NCBI RefSeq assembly: GCF_018139695.1
Contig: NZ_JAGSOG010000063.1
Location: forward strand, 1-35,739
Direction of reading: 5' to 3'
Length of the DNA: 35,739 bases
DNA from: Actinospica durhamensis
GTDB taxonomy: Bacteria > Actinomycetota > Actinomycetes > Streptomycetales > Catenulisporaceae
The position numbers and the translations under genes are program-made. The first letter of the stretch is position 1, and each line of letters starts with the position of its first letter. Positions 17,774 through 25,786 of the stretch are shown here, piece by piece. The notes beneath the pieces were generated by a model, which did not search any database, was not told the origin of the DNA, and saw only the letters and a program-made list of their open reading frames with translations.

Positions 17774-18720
17774 CTGAGCTGCCCCGCGAAGATCCCGAGC
17801 CCACAGAGATCACTCCGTCCGCCGGATCGGAACGCCAGTATCCGGAGCGCGAGTTCACCGTCAAAGCCCGGACGCAGACGCAGCTGGTGCTGCGCCGATT
17901 CCTGCAGCACAGGCTGGCCGTGGTGAGCGTGTTCGTGCTGCTCGCGGTGATCCTGCTGGCGTTCGTCGGCGGGCCCTTGTGGAAGTACAGCTACACCGAC
18001 ATCACCCCGGACAACTCGGTCCCGCCCTCCGGTAACCACCCGTTCGGCACCGACAACCTCGGCTACGACGAGTTCGCCCGGGTGCTGCGCGGCACCCAGC
18101 GCTCGCTTGAGATCGCGTTCAGCGTGGCGGTCCTGGCCACGGCCATCGGTACGGTCTGGGGCGCGGTGGCCGGCTACTACCGGGGCTGGCTGGACTCGCT
18201 GATGATGCGCATCGCCGACCTGTTCCTGACCATCCCGATCCTGGCTGCCGGCGCCCTGCTCTCGCACCACTTCCAGACCGCGGGCTGGTGGGCGCTCGCC
18301 CTGGTCATCGCGGGCCTGGCCTGGCCGGCCGTGGCCCGTATCGTGCGCGGCCAGACGCTCTCGCTGCGGGAGAAGGAGTACGTCGAGGCGGCCCGGTCGA
18401 TGGGCGCGAAGGACGGCCGGATCATCTTCCGGCACATCCTGCCCAACGTGATCGGCCAGATCATCGTCGTGGTCACGATCCAGATCGCCTTCGCCATCCT
18501 GCTCGAGTCCTCGCTGTCCTACCTGGGCTTCGGCGTGCAGCCGCCGGACACCTCGCTCGGCGCGCTGATCTCCAACGCGCAGAGTGCGCTGCAGGGCGGG
18601 CTGTGGTGGCTGTTCTACTTCCCCGGCATCTTCATCATCCTGATCAGCCTCTCGGTGAACTTCATCGGCGACGGCCTGCGGGATGCATTCGACCCGTCCC
18701 AGCAGAGAGTGCGCGCCTGA
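17770..18720 (+). CDS. Peptide ABC transporter permease (DppC/OppC type)
   Basis: This 316-residue second permease has an N-terminal cytoplasmic stretch of about 45 residues (OppC_N), then a TM helix (LAVVSVFVLLAVILLAFVGG). The periplasmic HPFGTDNLGYDEFARVL segment is diagnostic of the OppC family. The EAA loop is EYVEAARSMGAKDGRIIFRH. Five further helices end in FIGDGLRDAFDP. ATG 17770 is preceded by GGAG about 11 bases upstream. Its TGA overlaps the ATG of the first ATPase gene by one base. Confidence 0.96.
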   Translation: MPELPREDPEPTEITPSAGSERQYPEREFTVKARTQTQLVLRRFLQHRLAVVSVFVLLAVILLAFVGGPLWKYSYTDITPDNSVPPSGNHPFGTDNLGYDEFARVLRGTQRSLEIAFSVAVLATAIGTVWGAVAGYYRGWLDSLMMRIADLFLTIPILAAGALLSHHFQTAGWWALALVIAGLAWPAVARIVRGQTLSLREKEYVEAARSMGAKDGRIIFRHILPNVIGQIIVVVTIQIAFAILLESSLSYLGFGVQPPDTSLGALISNAQSALQGGLWWLFYFPGIFIILISLSVNFIGDGLRDAFDPSQQRVRA

Positions 18721-19910
18721 TGTCGACCAACAGCGGCTCCCCGGCGGGGCTCTCCGACACGGTGCTGACCGTGGACAACCTCACCGTGGACTTCCCCACC
18801 CCGGACGGCGCGGTGCACGCGGTGCGCGGGGTGTCCTACCGGTTGAACCCGGGTGAGGTGCTCGGCATCGTGGGCGAGTCGGGCTCGGGCAAGTCGGTGA
18901 CCTCGATGGCGGTGATGGGCCTGCTGCCCAAGACCGCGAAGGTCTCCGGCTCGGTGCGCTTCCGCGACCGGGAGCTGCTGGGCCTTTCGGACAACGAGAT
19001 GAAGACCCTGCGCGGCAACAAGATCGCCATGATCTTCCAGGACCCGATGACCTCGCTCAACCCGGTCTACAAGGTGGGTCACCAGCTCGCCGAGGCGGTC
19101 CTGGCGCACCACGACATCCCCAAGGCCAAGGCGCGGGCGCGGGCGATCGAGCTGCTCGAGATGGTGGACATCCCGCAGCCGGACCGGCGGGTGGACCAGT
19201 ACCCGCACGAGTTCTCCGGCGGTATGCGCCAGCGGGTGGTGATCGCGATCGCGATGGCCAACAACCCGGACGTGATCATCGCGGACGAGCCGACCACCGC
19301 CCTCGACGTGACGGTGCAGGCGCAGGTGCTCGACTCGCTGCGGGCCGCGCAGCGGGAGACCGGCGCCGCGATGGTGCTGATCACGCACGACCTCGGCGTG
19401 GTGGCCGGGCAGGCCGACCGGGTGCTGGTGATGTACGCGGGCAAGCCGGTGGAGATCGGCGGCGTCGACGACATCTACTACAACCCGCGGATGCCCTACA
19501 CCCTCGGCCTGCTCGGCTCGCTGCCCCGGCTCGACCAGCGCGAGGCGGGCCGGCTCACGCCGATCCAGGGCTCGCCGCCGTCGCTGGTGAACCTGCCGCT
19601 CGGCTGCCCGTTCACCCCGCGCTGCCCGCTGGCCCAGGACGTCTGCGAGACCCGCGAGCCCGACCTCGAGCCGGTGGACGCCGACGAGGCCGGTCCGGAC
19701 GGGCACCGGTCCGCGTGCCACTTCAAGGACCGGGTGGCCCGGCACCGGCCGGCCGACCTGTTCGACGAGACCTCCGCGGACGCCGAACTGCCGGGCGACT
19801 TCGGCTCGGACTCGACCGGCGAGGAGCAGGCCGAACCGCACGGCCCGACCGACGTGCGGTCCGTGAACACCGACTTCGGGACGGAGAGCGACCGCGATGA
19901 GCAGCTCTGA
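18720..19910 (+). CDS. Peptide ABC transporter ATPase (DppD/OppD type)
   Basis: This 396-residue ATPase drives transport. Walker A is GESGSGKSVTS, the Q-loop is IFQDPMTSLNP, the signature is SGGMRQRV, Walker B is VIIADEPTTALDVT and the switch His is in LITHDLGV. The oligopeptide-transporter C-terminal region has GCPFTPRCPLAQDVC with the family cysteines. A long acidic tail of about 45 residues (TSADAELPGDFGSDSTGEEQ and beyond) is unusual and not needed for the core. ATG 18720 shares its A with the upstream stop; longer reading in this frame lies inside the permease gene and is not coding. Confidence 0.96.
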   Translation: MSTNSGSPAGLSDTVLTVDNLTVDFPTPDGAVHAVRGVSYRLNPGEVLGIVGESGSGKSVTSMAVMGLLPKTAKVSGSVRFRDRELLGLSDNEMKTLRGNKIAMIFQDPMTSLNPVYKVGHQLAEAVLAHHDIPKAKARARAIELLEMVDIPQPDRRVDQYPHEFSGGMRQRVVIAIAMANNPDVIIADEPTTALDVTVQAQVLDSLRAAQRETGAAMVLITHDLGVVAGQADRVLVMYAGKPVEIGGVDDIYYNPRMPYTLGLLGSLPRLDQREAGRLTPIQGSPPSLVNLPLGCPFTPRCPLAQDVCETREPDLEPVDADEAGPDGHRSACHFKDRVARHRPADLFDETSADAELPGDFGSDSTGEEQAEPHGPTDVRSVNTDFGTESDRDEQL

Positions 19911-21021
19911 GAACCCGCGCGGGCCGCAGCCCGAGCCGACGACCGGCGCGACGGCCGGCGGCGCGGCGGCCGGACGGGAGCCGGCCACCCCCGCGGTGGC
20001 GGCCCCGGGCGAGCCGATCCTCTCGGTGCGCCACCTGGTCAAGGAGTTCCCGATCCGGTCCAAGGGCCTGATCCCGCGCACGATCGGCGCCGTGCACGCG
20101 GTATCCGACATCTCCTTCGACCTCTACCGCGGCGAGACGCTCGGCCTGGTGGGGGAGTCGGGGTGCGGCAAGAGCACCACCTCCCGCGCGGTGCTGCACC
20201 TGCAGCCCGCCACCAGCGGCTCGGTCCTGTTCGAGGGCGTGGAGATCACGACCCTGAGCAACCAGCGGATGCGGGCCCTGCGACGCGACATGCAGCTGGT
20301 CTTCCAGGACCCGTACGCCTCGCTCAACCCGCGCATCACGGTCAGCGAGATCATCGCCGAGCCGCTCAAGATCCACGGCCGGTTCCAGAGCGGCGGCAAG
20401 GCGTACGTCGAGGACCTGATGCAGCGGGTGGGCCTGAATCCGGAGCACGGCAACCGGTATCCGCACGAGTTCTCCGGCGGCCAGCGCCAGCGCATCGGCA
20501 TCGCCCGCGCGCTGGCCCTCAAGCCCAAGGTGCTCGTGCTCGACGAGCCGGTCTCCGCGCTCGACGTCTCGATCCAGGCCGGCGTGATCAACCTGCTCGA
20601 GGACCTGCAGGACGAACTGGGCCTCGCTTATCTGTTCGTCGCGCACGACCTGTCCGTGGTCCGGCACATCGCCGACCGGGTGGCGGTGATGTACCTCGGC
20701 AAGATCGTGGAGATCGGCCCCGCGGACCAGCTGTTCGAACGGCCGCTGCACCCGTATACGCAGGCGCTCATCTCGGCGATCCCGATCCCCGATCCGCGCC
20801 GCGAACGCGAGCGTGAACGTATCCTGGTCCAAGGTGACGTGCCGTCACCGGCGAACCCGCCGTCGGGTTGCCGATTCCGCACACGCTGCCCGCTCTTCCT
20901 CACCCTGTCCGAGGGTGACCAGCAGCGTTGCGTGAACGAGGAGCCTTTGCTGATCGACCGAGGACTGGGGCCGGGACACCCGGCCGCGTGCCACTATGCG
21001 AAGGTCCAGAAGGTTATCTAA
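19897..21021 (+). CDS. Peptide ABC transporter ATPase (DppF/OppF type)
   Basis: This 374-residue partner ATPase has Walker A GESGCGKSTTS, Q-loop VFQDPYASLNPR, signature SGGQRQRIGIARALAL, Walker B VLVLDEPVSALDVS and switch LFVAHDLSVVRH. It ends with a C-terminal GCRFRTRCPLF cysteine region. The first 40 residues are a low-complexity Ala/Pro/Gly extension. ATG 19897 overlaps the end of the first ATPase gene by 14 bases, with CGGAGAG ahead of it. It is the last gene of the operon. Only a weak 7-bp inverted repeat (21031-21037 with 21066-21072) is seen as a possible terminator. Confidence 0.96.
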   Translation: MSSSENPRGPQPEPTTGATAGGAAAGREPATPAVAAPGEPILSVRHLVKEFPIRSKGLIPRTIGAVHAVSDISFDLYRGETLGLVGESGCGKSTTSRAVLHLQPATSGSVLFEGVEITTLSNQRMRALRRDMQLVFQDPYASLNPRITVSEIIAEPLKIHGRFQSGGKAYVEDLMQRVGLNPEHGNRYPHEFSGGQRQRIGIARALALKPKVLVLDEPVSALDVSIQAGVINLLEDLQDELGLAYLFVAHDLSVVRHIADRVAVMYLGKIVEIGPADQLFERPLHPYTQALISAIPIPDPRRERERERILVQGDVPSPANPPSGCRFRTRCPLFLTLSEGDQQRCVNEEPLLIDRGLGPGHPAACHYAKVQKVI

Positions 21022-21056
21022 CACCCGCGCGGTCCCGGTGGTCCGATCATCCGATG

Positions 21057-21085
21057 TTGCACAATCGGGACCCGCACGGTATCAA
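21057..21085 (+). promoter_or_regulatory. Candidate upstream promoter of serA
   Basis: TTGCAC (21057-21062) and TATCAA (21080-21085) are 17 bases apart. RNA would start within the left arm of the inverted repeat at 21088-21098. Confidence 0.4.
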
Positions 21086-21087
21086 AA

Positions 21088-21198
21088 GTGGTCCTGGCGC
21101 TTGCCGGGCGAATCTGTACCATTGCTGGTGTACGGCCGAAAGACACGCGACGTTAACATTCGCCGATACCGCGTGTTATAGCCGTATGCCAGGACCAC
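21088..21198. promoter_or_regulatory. 11-bp inverted repeat flanking the main serA promoter
   Basis: GTGGTCCTGGC (21088-21098) is the exact reverse complement of GCCAGGACCAC (21188-21198). Nested within are GGCGAAT (21107-21113) with ATTCGCC (21158-21164), and ACACGCG (21143-21149) with CGCGTGT (21170-21176). The arrangement could be paired operators or, from the upstream promoter, a folded RNA leader. Confidence 0.5.
21153..21181 (+). promoter_or_regulatory. Main promoter of serA
   Basis: TTAACA (21153-21158) and TTATAG (21176-21181) are separated by an optimal 17 bases in an unusually AT-rich patch. RNA would begin near 21188, about 79 bases before the GTG start. Confidence 0.65.
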
Positions 21199-21266
21199 AG
21201 CGTCGTGGAACCGGGCGCTCATCCGTTGCTCTACTCCCCACACCGACGGACGACCGGAGAGACGCT

Positions 21267-22859
21267 GTGTCAGGCAAACCCGTTGTGCTCATCGCCGAGG
21301 AACTCAGCCCCGCCACGGTCGAGGCCCTGGGCCCCGACTTCGAAGTGCGCTACTGCGACGGCGCAGACCGCGCCGCCCTGCTGTCCGCGATCGTCGACGC
21401 GGACGCGATCCTGGTGCGTTCGGCCACGCAGGTCGACGCCGAGGCCGTCGAGGCCGCCAAGAACCTCAAGGTGATCGCCCGCGCGGGGGTGGGCCTGGAC
21501 AACGTGGACATCTCGGCCGCCACCCGGGCCGGCGTCATGGTGGTCAACGCCCCCACCTCGAACATCACCTCCGCGGCCGAACTGACCGTCGCGATGATCC
21601 TGGCCAGCGCCCGCAACGTCGCGAGCGCCAACGCCGCCCTCAAGGGCGGCAAGTGGGCCCGTAGCAAGTACACCGGCGTCGAGCTCGACGGCAAGACCGT
21701 CGGCATCGTGGGCCTCGGCAAGATCGGCGCCCTGGTGGCCGCCCGGCTGCTGCCCTTCGGCGTGAAGCTGCTGGCCTACGACCCCTATGTGCAGGCCGGC
21801 AAGGCCGCCCAGATAGGAGCCCAGCTCGTCTCGCTCGACGAGCTGCTGGCCGAGTCCGACTTCATCACCGTGCACATGCCCAAGACCCCGGAGACGGTGG
21901 GCCTGATCGGCGTCGACGCGCTGCTCAAGGTCAAGCCGACGGTCCGGATCGTCAACGTCGCCCGCGGCGGCCTGGTGGACGAGGCGGCCCTGGCCGACGC
22001 GATCCGCGAGGGCCGGGTGGCCGGCGCCGGCATCGACGTGTTCGCCAAGGAGCCGACCACCGCGTCCCCGCTGTTCGAGCTGGACTCGGTCGTGGTCACC
22101 CCGCACCTCGGCGCCTCCACCGACGAGGCCCAGGAGAAGGCCGGCATCTCGGTGGCCCGCTCCGTGCGCCAGGCCCTCGGCGGCGAGCTGGTCCCGGACG
22201 CGGTCAACATCCAGGGCGGCCTGATCGCCGAGGACGTGCGCCCGGGTCTGCCGCTGGCCGAGGAGCTCGGCCGGCTCTTCACCGCCCTCGCCGGCGGCGC
22301 CGCGCAGCAGCTCGACGTGATCGTGGCCGGGGAGATCACCCAGCACGACGTGAAGGTGCTCGAGCTCTCCGCCCTCAAGGGCCTGTTCGCGGACATCACC
22401 GAGAGCCCGGTCTCCTTCGTCAACGCCCCCTACCTGGCCCAGGAGCGCGGCCTCGAGGTGCGGCTGACCACCACCTCGGAGTCCCCGGACTACCGCAACC
22501 TGGTCACCGTGCGCGGCACCCTGGCCAGCGGCGAGGTCGTCTCGGTCACCGGCACCATCGCCGGCAAGGCCATGGTGCACCGGATCGTGGACGTCAACGG
22601 CTTCACGGTGGACGTCGGCCTCGAGGCGCACACCGTCTTCTTCCGCTACACCGACCGCCCCGGCGTGGTCGGCACCCTCGGCCGGATCCTCGGCGAGTCC
22701 GCGGTCAACATCGCCGGCATGCAGGTCTCCCGCAACGCCCGCGGCGGCGAGGCGCTGGTCGCCCTGACCGTCGACTCCGCCGTCTCGGTGGAGCTGCTCA
22801 GCGAGATCTCCGACGCGATCGGGGCCACCTGGTCCCGCACCGCCGACCTGAGCAAGTAG
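21267..22859 (+). CDS. serA: D-3-phosphoglycerate dehydrogenase (long form with ACT domain)
   Basis: SerA (530 residues) oxidises 3-phosphoglycerate to 3-phosphohydroxypyruvate with NAD, the first step of serine synthesis. The split substrate domain and the Rossmann domain (VGIVGLGKIGALVAARL) are followed by catalytic regions NVARGGLVDE, KEP and TPHLGASTDEAQ. Next come an intervening allosteric substrate-binding domain (about 325-450) and a C-terminal ACT domain (TVFFRYTDRPGVVGTLGRIL), giving serine feedback inhibition as in the mycobacterial long form. GTG 21267 has CGGAGAGA upstream and begins VSGKPVVLIAEELSP like its relatives. An in-frame ATG at 21186, 5 bases after a -10 box, could give a leaderless form 27 residues longer. 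Confidence 0.97.
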   Translation: MSGKPVVLIAEELSPATVEALGPDFEVRYCDGADRAALLSAIVDADAILVRSATQVDAEAVEAAKNLKVIARAGVGLDNVDISAATRAGVMVVNAPTSNITSAAELTVAMILASARNVASANAALKGGKWARSKYTGVELDGKTVGIVGLGKIGALVAARLLPFGVKLLAYDPYVQAGKAAQIGAQLVSLDELLAESDFITVHMPKTPETVGLIGVDALLKVKPTVRIVNVARGGLVDEAALADAIREGRVAGAGIDVFAKEPTTASPLFELDSVVVTPHLGASTDEAQEKAGISVARSVRQALGGELVPDAVNIQGGLIAEDVRPGLPLAEELGRLFTALAGGAAQQLDVIVAGEITQHDVKVLELSALKGLFADITESPVSFVNAPYLAQERGLEVRLTTTSESPDYRNLVTVRGTLASGEVVSVTGTIAGKAMVHRIVDVNGFTVDVGLEAHTVFFRYTDRPGVVGTLGRILGESAVNIAGMQVSRNARGGEALVALTVDSAVSVELLSEISDAIGATWSRTADLSK

Positions 22860-22896
22860 GACAAGACGGGCGCCGCGCGCCCGCGCAGCGCACCCC

Positions 22897-22947
22897 CCGC
22901 GTCCCCCGGATCTCAGCCCGCTGAGCCGTCCGGGGGACGCGGTTTTT
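22897..22947 (+). terminator. Terminator of serA
   Basis: CCGCGTCCCCCGGA (22897-22910) pairs perfectly over 14 bp with 22929-22942. An inner CTCAGC/GCTGAG pairing and TTTTT (22943-22947) complete a strong intrinsic terminator. Confidence 0.93.
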
Positions 22948-22981
22948 CTCCGTTCGGCCGAGCACGGGCGAGGGCATCTCA

Positions 22982-23060
22982 AATACTAGGAAGTCCGAAG
23001 AAAAACGAGACAGATCGCCCCGAGTCGGGGTACGGTCGGATACTAGGACGTCCGAACAAA
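22982..23060. repeat. Direct repeat with central palindrome upstream of the leuB region
   Basis: AATACTAGGAAGTCCGAAG (22982-23000) recurs as GATACTAGGACGTCCGAAC (23039-23057), 57 bases apart, each followed by AAA. The second copy contains the palindrome GGACGTCC. A CCCCGA-G-TCGGGG inverted repeat (23018-23030) lies between the copies. The layout suggests regulator sites; no convincing -35/-10 pair was found. The rest of the 295-base gap (23061-23154) shows no clear feature. Confidence 0.6.
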
Positions 23061-23154
23061 CGGCTCCACCCCCGCCGCTTTCGGACCTGTTCGCGCGGCC
23101 ACAAGCCCGCGTGTCCGTACCCAGACCGATCATCAGCGAGGGACGGAACACGAC

Positions 23155-23352
23155 ATGTACCGCCGTCACACCACCCAGGATTCCGAGGCGAAGGCCGCGG
23201 CGCGGTTCGCCCTGCAGCAGGCCTATGACTGGCGCGACGAGGGCGAAAACCTCGAGTCTCGCGATATGGACGAACTGCTGCGCGGATTTGAGACGGGCGT
23301 ACGCTACCCGGCATGCCCGACACCGCAGTCCGCAGCCGTGACAGTAAGCTGA
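23155..23352 (+). CDS. Small protein overlapping the start of leuB
   Basis: A 65-residue ORF begins at ATG 23155 behind GAGGGACGGA. It is hydrophilic, with a charged predicted helix ([20 protein letters not shown], then [18 protein letters not shown]). Third codon positions are mostly G or C up to the overlap with leuB, where they become poor. Its last 40 bases overlap leuB in another frame, so translation of the two could be coupled; leuB lacks a good ribosome binding site of its own. There is no TM segment, cysteine pair or known motif. It could be a genuine small protein or a translated leader of leuB. Function unknown. Confidence 0.55.
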   Translation: MYRRHTTQDSEAKAAARFALQQAYDWRDEGENLESRDMDELLRGFETGVRYPACPTPQSAAVTVS

Positions 23353-24395
23353 TCGACCTCGCCGTCATCGGCGGCGACGGGATCGGCCCGGAGGTTACCG
23401 CCGAGGCCCTGAAGGTCCTGCGCGTGGCCCTGCCCGAAGACGTCAAGCTCGAGACCACCGACTACGCTCTCGGCGCCGAACACTACCTGGCGACCGGCGA
23501 GGCGCTGTCCGAGGAGACCATCGAGGCGCTGCGGCGCCACGACGCGATCCTGTTCGGCGCGGTCGGCGCGGCTCCGGGGGACACCCGGATCCCCTCGGGC
23601 CTGATCGAGCGCGGCATGCTGCTCAAGCTCCGCTTCGCCTTCGACCACTACGTCAACCTGCGCCCGTCCAAGCTGTGGCCCGGCACCACCGGACCGCTGC
23701 GCGGCGACGCGCCGATCGACTTCGTGGTCGTGCGCGAGGGCACCGAGGGCCCGTACACCGGCAACGGCGGCAGCCTGCGCACCGGCACGGAGCAGGAGAT
23801 CGCCACCGAGGTCTCGATCAACACCGCCTTCGGCATCGAGCGGGTCGTGCGCGACGCCTTCGAGCGGGCCCAGGCCCGCCCCCGGCGCAAGCTGACGCTG
23901 GTGCACAAGAACAACGTGCTCGTCCACGCCGGTCACCTGTGGACGCGGATCTTCCACGCGGTCGCGACCGAGTACCCCGAGGTCACGACCGACTACCTGC
24001 ACGTGGACGCCGCCACCATCTTCCTGACCACGCAGCCCGAGCGCTTCGACGTGATCGTCACCGACAACCTGTTCGGCGACATCCTCACCGACCTCGCCGC
24101 GGCCGTCACCGGCGGCATCGGCCTGGCCGCCTCGGGCAACGTCAACCCCACCGGCGCGTTCCCGTCGATGTTCGAGCCGGTCCACGGCTCCGCCCCCGAC
24201 ATCGCCGGGACCGGGAAGGCCGACCCCACCGCGGCCATCCTGAGCGCGGCCCTGCTGCTGGCTCACCTCAGCCACCCCGAGGCCGCCGCGCGCATCGAAT
24301 CCGCCGTCGAGGCCGACCTGGCCGAGCGCGCCGAACTGGGCGTACGCGGCACCGCGGCCATCGGAGACGCCATCCGAAGCCGCGTAGCAGAGTGA
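23313..24395 (+). CDS. leuB: 3-isopropylmalate dehydrogenase
   Basis: LeuB (360 residues) oxidatively decarboxylates 3-isopropylmalate in leucine synthesis and probably also the methylmalate formed after CimA in the citramalate route to isoleucine. The protein shows [20 protein letters not shown], the conserved [35 protein letters not shown] and the NAD-binding [20 protein letters not shown]. The length is normal. ATG 23313 lies inside the upstream small ORF and has no clear ribosome binding site, but homology starts about 14 residues later and no better start exists. The stop codon lies inside the first arm of the RNA structure leading to ilvE. Confidence 0.96.
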   Translation: MPDTAVRSRDSKLIDLAVIGGDGIGPEVTAEALKVLRVALPEDVKLETTDYALGAEHYLATGEALSEETIEALRRHDAILFGAVGAAPGDTRIPSGLIERGMLLKLRFAFDHYVNLRPSKLWPGTTGPLRGDAPIDFVVVREGTEGPYTGNGGSLRTGTEQEIATEVSINTAFGIERVVRDAFERAQARPRRKLTLVHKNNVLVHAGHLWTRIFHAVATEYPEVTTDYLHVDAATIFLTTQPERFDVIVTDNLFGDILTDLAAAVTGGIGLAASGNVNPTGAFPSMFEPVHGSAPDIAGTGKADPTAAILSAALLLAHLSHPEAAARIESAVEADLAERAELGVRGTAAIGDAIRSRVAE

Positions 24396-24521
24396 GACGG
24401 TAGAAAAATCTGGGTTACCGTCTCACTAGGCGAGAAAAACTAGTGTGACGGCCCCGGTAGCCGTGTATCCGATCCCCGCGGTCGGGCCGTCACGAGGCGT
24501 AGTCCATCGTTACGGCCCGAC
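24391..24521 (+). promoter_or_regulatory. Five-segment alternating hairpin leader between leuB and ilvE
   Basis: Five segments can pair only with their neighbours. S1 (24391-24402) with S2 (24416-24427) gives 12 perfect pairs. S2 (24418-24429) with S3 (24440-24451) gives 11 of 12. S3 (24445-24454) with S4 (24484-24493) gives 10 of 10. S4 (24481-24490) with S5 (24512-24521) gives 10 of 10. Adjacent pairings exclude one another. S1 covers the leuB stop and S5 ends just before the AGAGGGA ribosome binding site of ilvE. This suggests an RNA switch controlling read-through or translation of ilvE. The same inverted repeats could instead be DNA operators. Confidence 0.6.
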
Positions 24522-24536
24522 GTAGAGGGAACTGAC

Positions 24537-25661
24537 ATGTCCACCAGTGCGACGACCATCGAGCTCAAGTCCACCACCGAGCCCTTGAGCGCGGCGGAGC
24601 GCTCAGCCATCCTCGCCGACCCCAAGTTCGGTCAGTACTTCACCGATCACATGGTCGTCATCCGCTACACCGAGGGCCGCGGCTGGCACTCGGCCGAGCT
24701 GCGCCCCTACGGTCCGATCGAGATCGACCCGGCCACCTCGGTGCTGCACTACGGCCAGGAGATCTTCGAGGGCCTCAAGGCCTACCGCCAGGCCGACGGC
24801 TCCGTCGCCTGCTTCCGCCCCGAGGCCAACGCCCAGCGCATGGCCAACTCCGCCGTCCGCATGGCCATGCCGGTGCTGCCCGAGGAGCTCTTCCTCGCCG
24901 CCATCGACGCCCTGGTCACGCAGGACGCCGCCTGGGTCCCCGAGGACCCGGAGCAGTCGCTCTACCTGCGCCCCTTCATGTTCTCCACCGAGGTCGGCCT
25001 CGGCGTGAACCGCCCCTCGGCCGAGTACCTGTTCATGCTGATCGCCTCCCCGGCCGGCTCCTACTTCTCGGCCGGCAAGACCGTCACCGCCTGGCTCGGC
25101 ACCGACTACGTGCGCGCCGCGCCGGGCGGCACCGGCGAGGCCAAGTGCGGCGGCAACTACGCGGCCTCGTTCCTGGCCCAGGCCCAGGCCGTGGCCGAGG
25201 GCTGCGACCAGGTGTGCTGGCTGGACGCGATCGAGCGCAAGTACATCGAGGAGATGGGCTCGAACAACGTCTTCTTCGTCTACGGCTCCGGCGCCGAGGC
25301 GAAGCTGTTCACGCCCAAGCTCTCCGGCTCGCTGCTGCCCGGCATCACCCGCGACTCGCTGCTGCAGGCCGCGGCCGACCTCGGCATCCCGGCCGAGGAG
25401 GGCCTGATCTCGGTCGACGAGCTGCGCGAGCACGCCGAGAGCGGCGCGATCACCGAGGCCTTCGGCTCCGGCACCGCGGCCGTGGTCACCCCGATCGGCG
25501 GGTTCCGCGGCAAGGAGAGCGAGATCGTGATCGGCGGCGGCAAGGCCGGCCCGGTCACCATGCGCGTGCGCGAGCACCTGCTGGGCATCCAGCACGGGGA
25601 CGTGGCCGACAGCCGCGGCTGGCTGCACACCATCGTCCCGGCCCCGGTGCACACCGCCTGA
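24537..25661 (+). CDS. ilvE: Branched-chain amino acid aminotransferase
   Basis: IlvE (374 residues) is a class IV PLP aminotransferase performing the last step of valine, leucine and isoleucine synthesis, and their first catabolic step. The N-terminus has LRPYGPIEIDPATSVLHYGQ and IFEGLKAYR. Lys203 in GEAKCGGNYAASF is the PLP-binding lysine. The family signature continues as WLDAIERKYIEEMGSNNVFF, and GSGTAAVVTPIG lies near the C-terminus. The length suits the actinobacterial/eukaryotic-type long enzyme. ATG 24537 has AGAGGGA 7 bases upstream. It lies 141 bases after leuB, across the alternating hairpin region. Confidence 0.97.
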   Translation: MSTSATTIELKSTTEPLSAAERSAILADPKFGQYFTDHMVVIRYTEGRGWHSAELRPYGPIEIDPATSVLHYGQEIFEGLKAYRQADGSVACFRPEANAQRMANSAVRMAMPVLPEELFLAAIDALVTQDAAWVPEDPEQSLYLRPFMFSTEVGLGVNRPSAEYLFMLIASPAGSYFSAGKTVTAWLGTDYVRAAPGGTGEAKCGGNYAASFLAQAQAVAEGCDQVCWLDAIERKYIEEMGSNNVFFVYGSGAEAKLFTPKLSGSLLPGITRDSLLQAAADLGIPAEEGLISVDELREHAESGAITEAFGSGTAAVVTPIGGFRGKESEIVIGGGKAGPVTMRVREHLLGIQHGDVADSRGWLHTIVPAPVHTA

Positions 25662-25786
25662 TCAGGCCTTACTCCGGTCCCCGGCCCCGCCCGGCGGTCC
25701 TCGTCCACCCAGCTCGCCGCGACTCGTCTCATCTGCCGACAGCCGAATCACTGGACTGTGCGCCTCCGATCCGCTAGGGAGGAGGC

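Noticed and set aside
14505-21021. Insertion sequence or integrated mobile element carrying the peptide transporter
   Set aside because: No transposase, integrase, terminal inverted repeats or target duplication were found at its edges, and its codon use resembles the neighbouring genes.
20928-21266. Long N-terminal extension of SerA reading back into the ATPase gene
   Set aside because: It crosses the upstream gene end and the serA promoters, and the sequence is not like a dehydrogenase. The family N-terminus begins at 21267.
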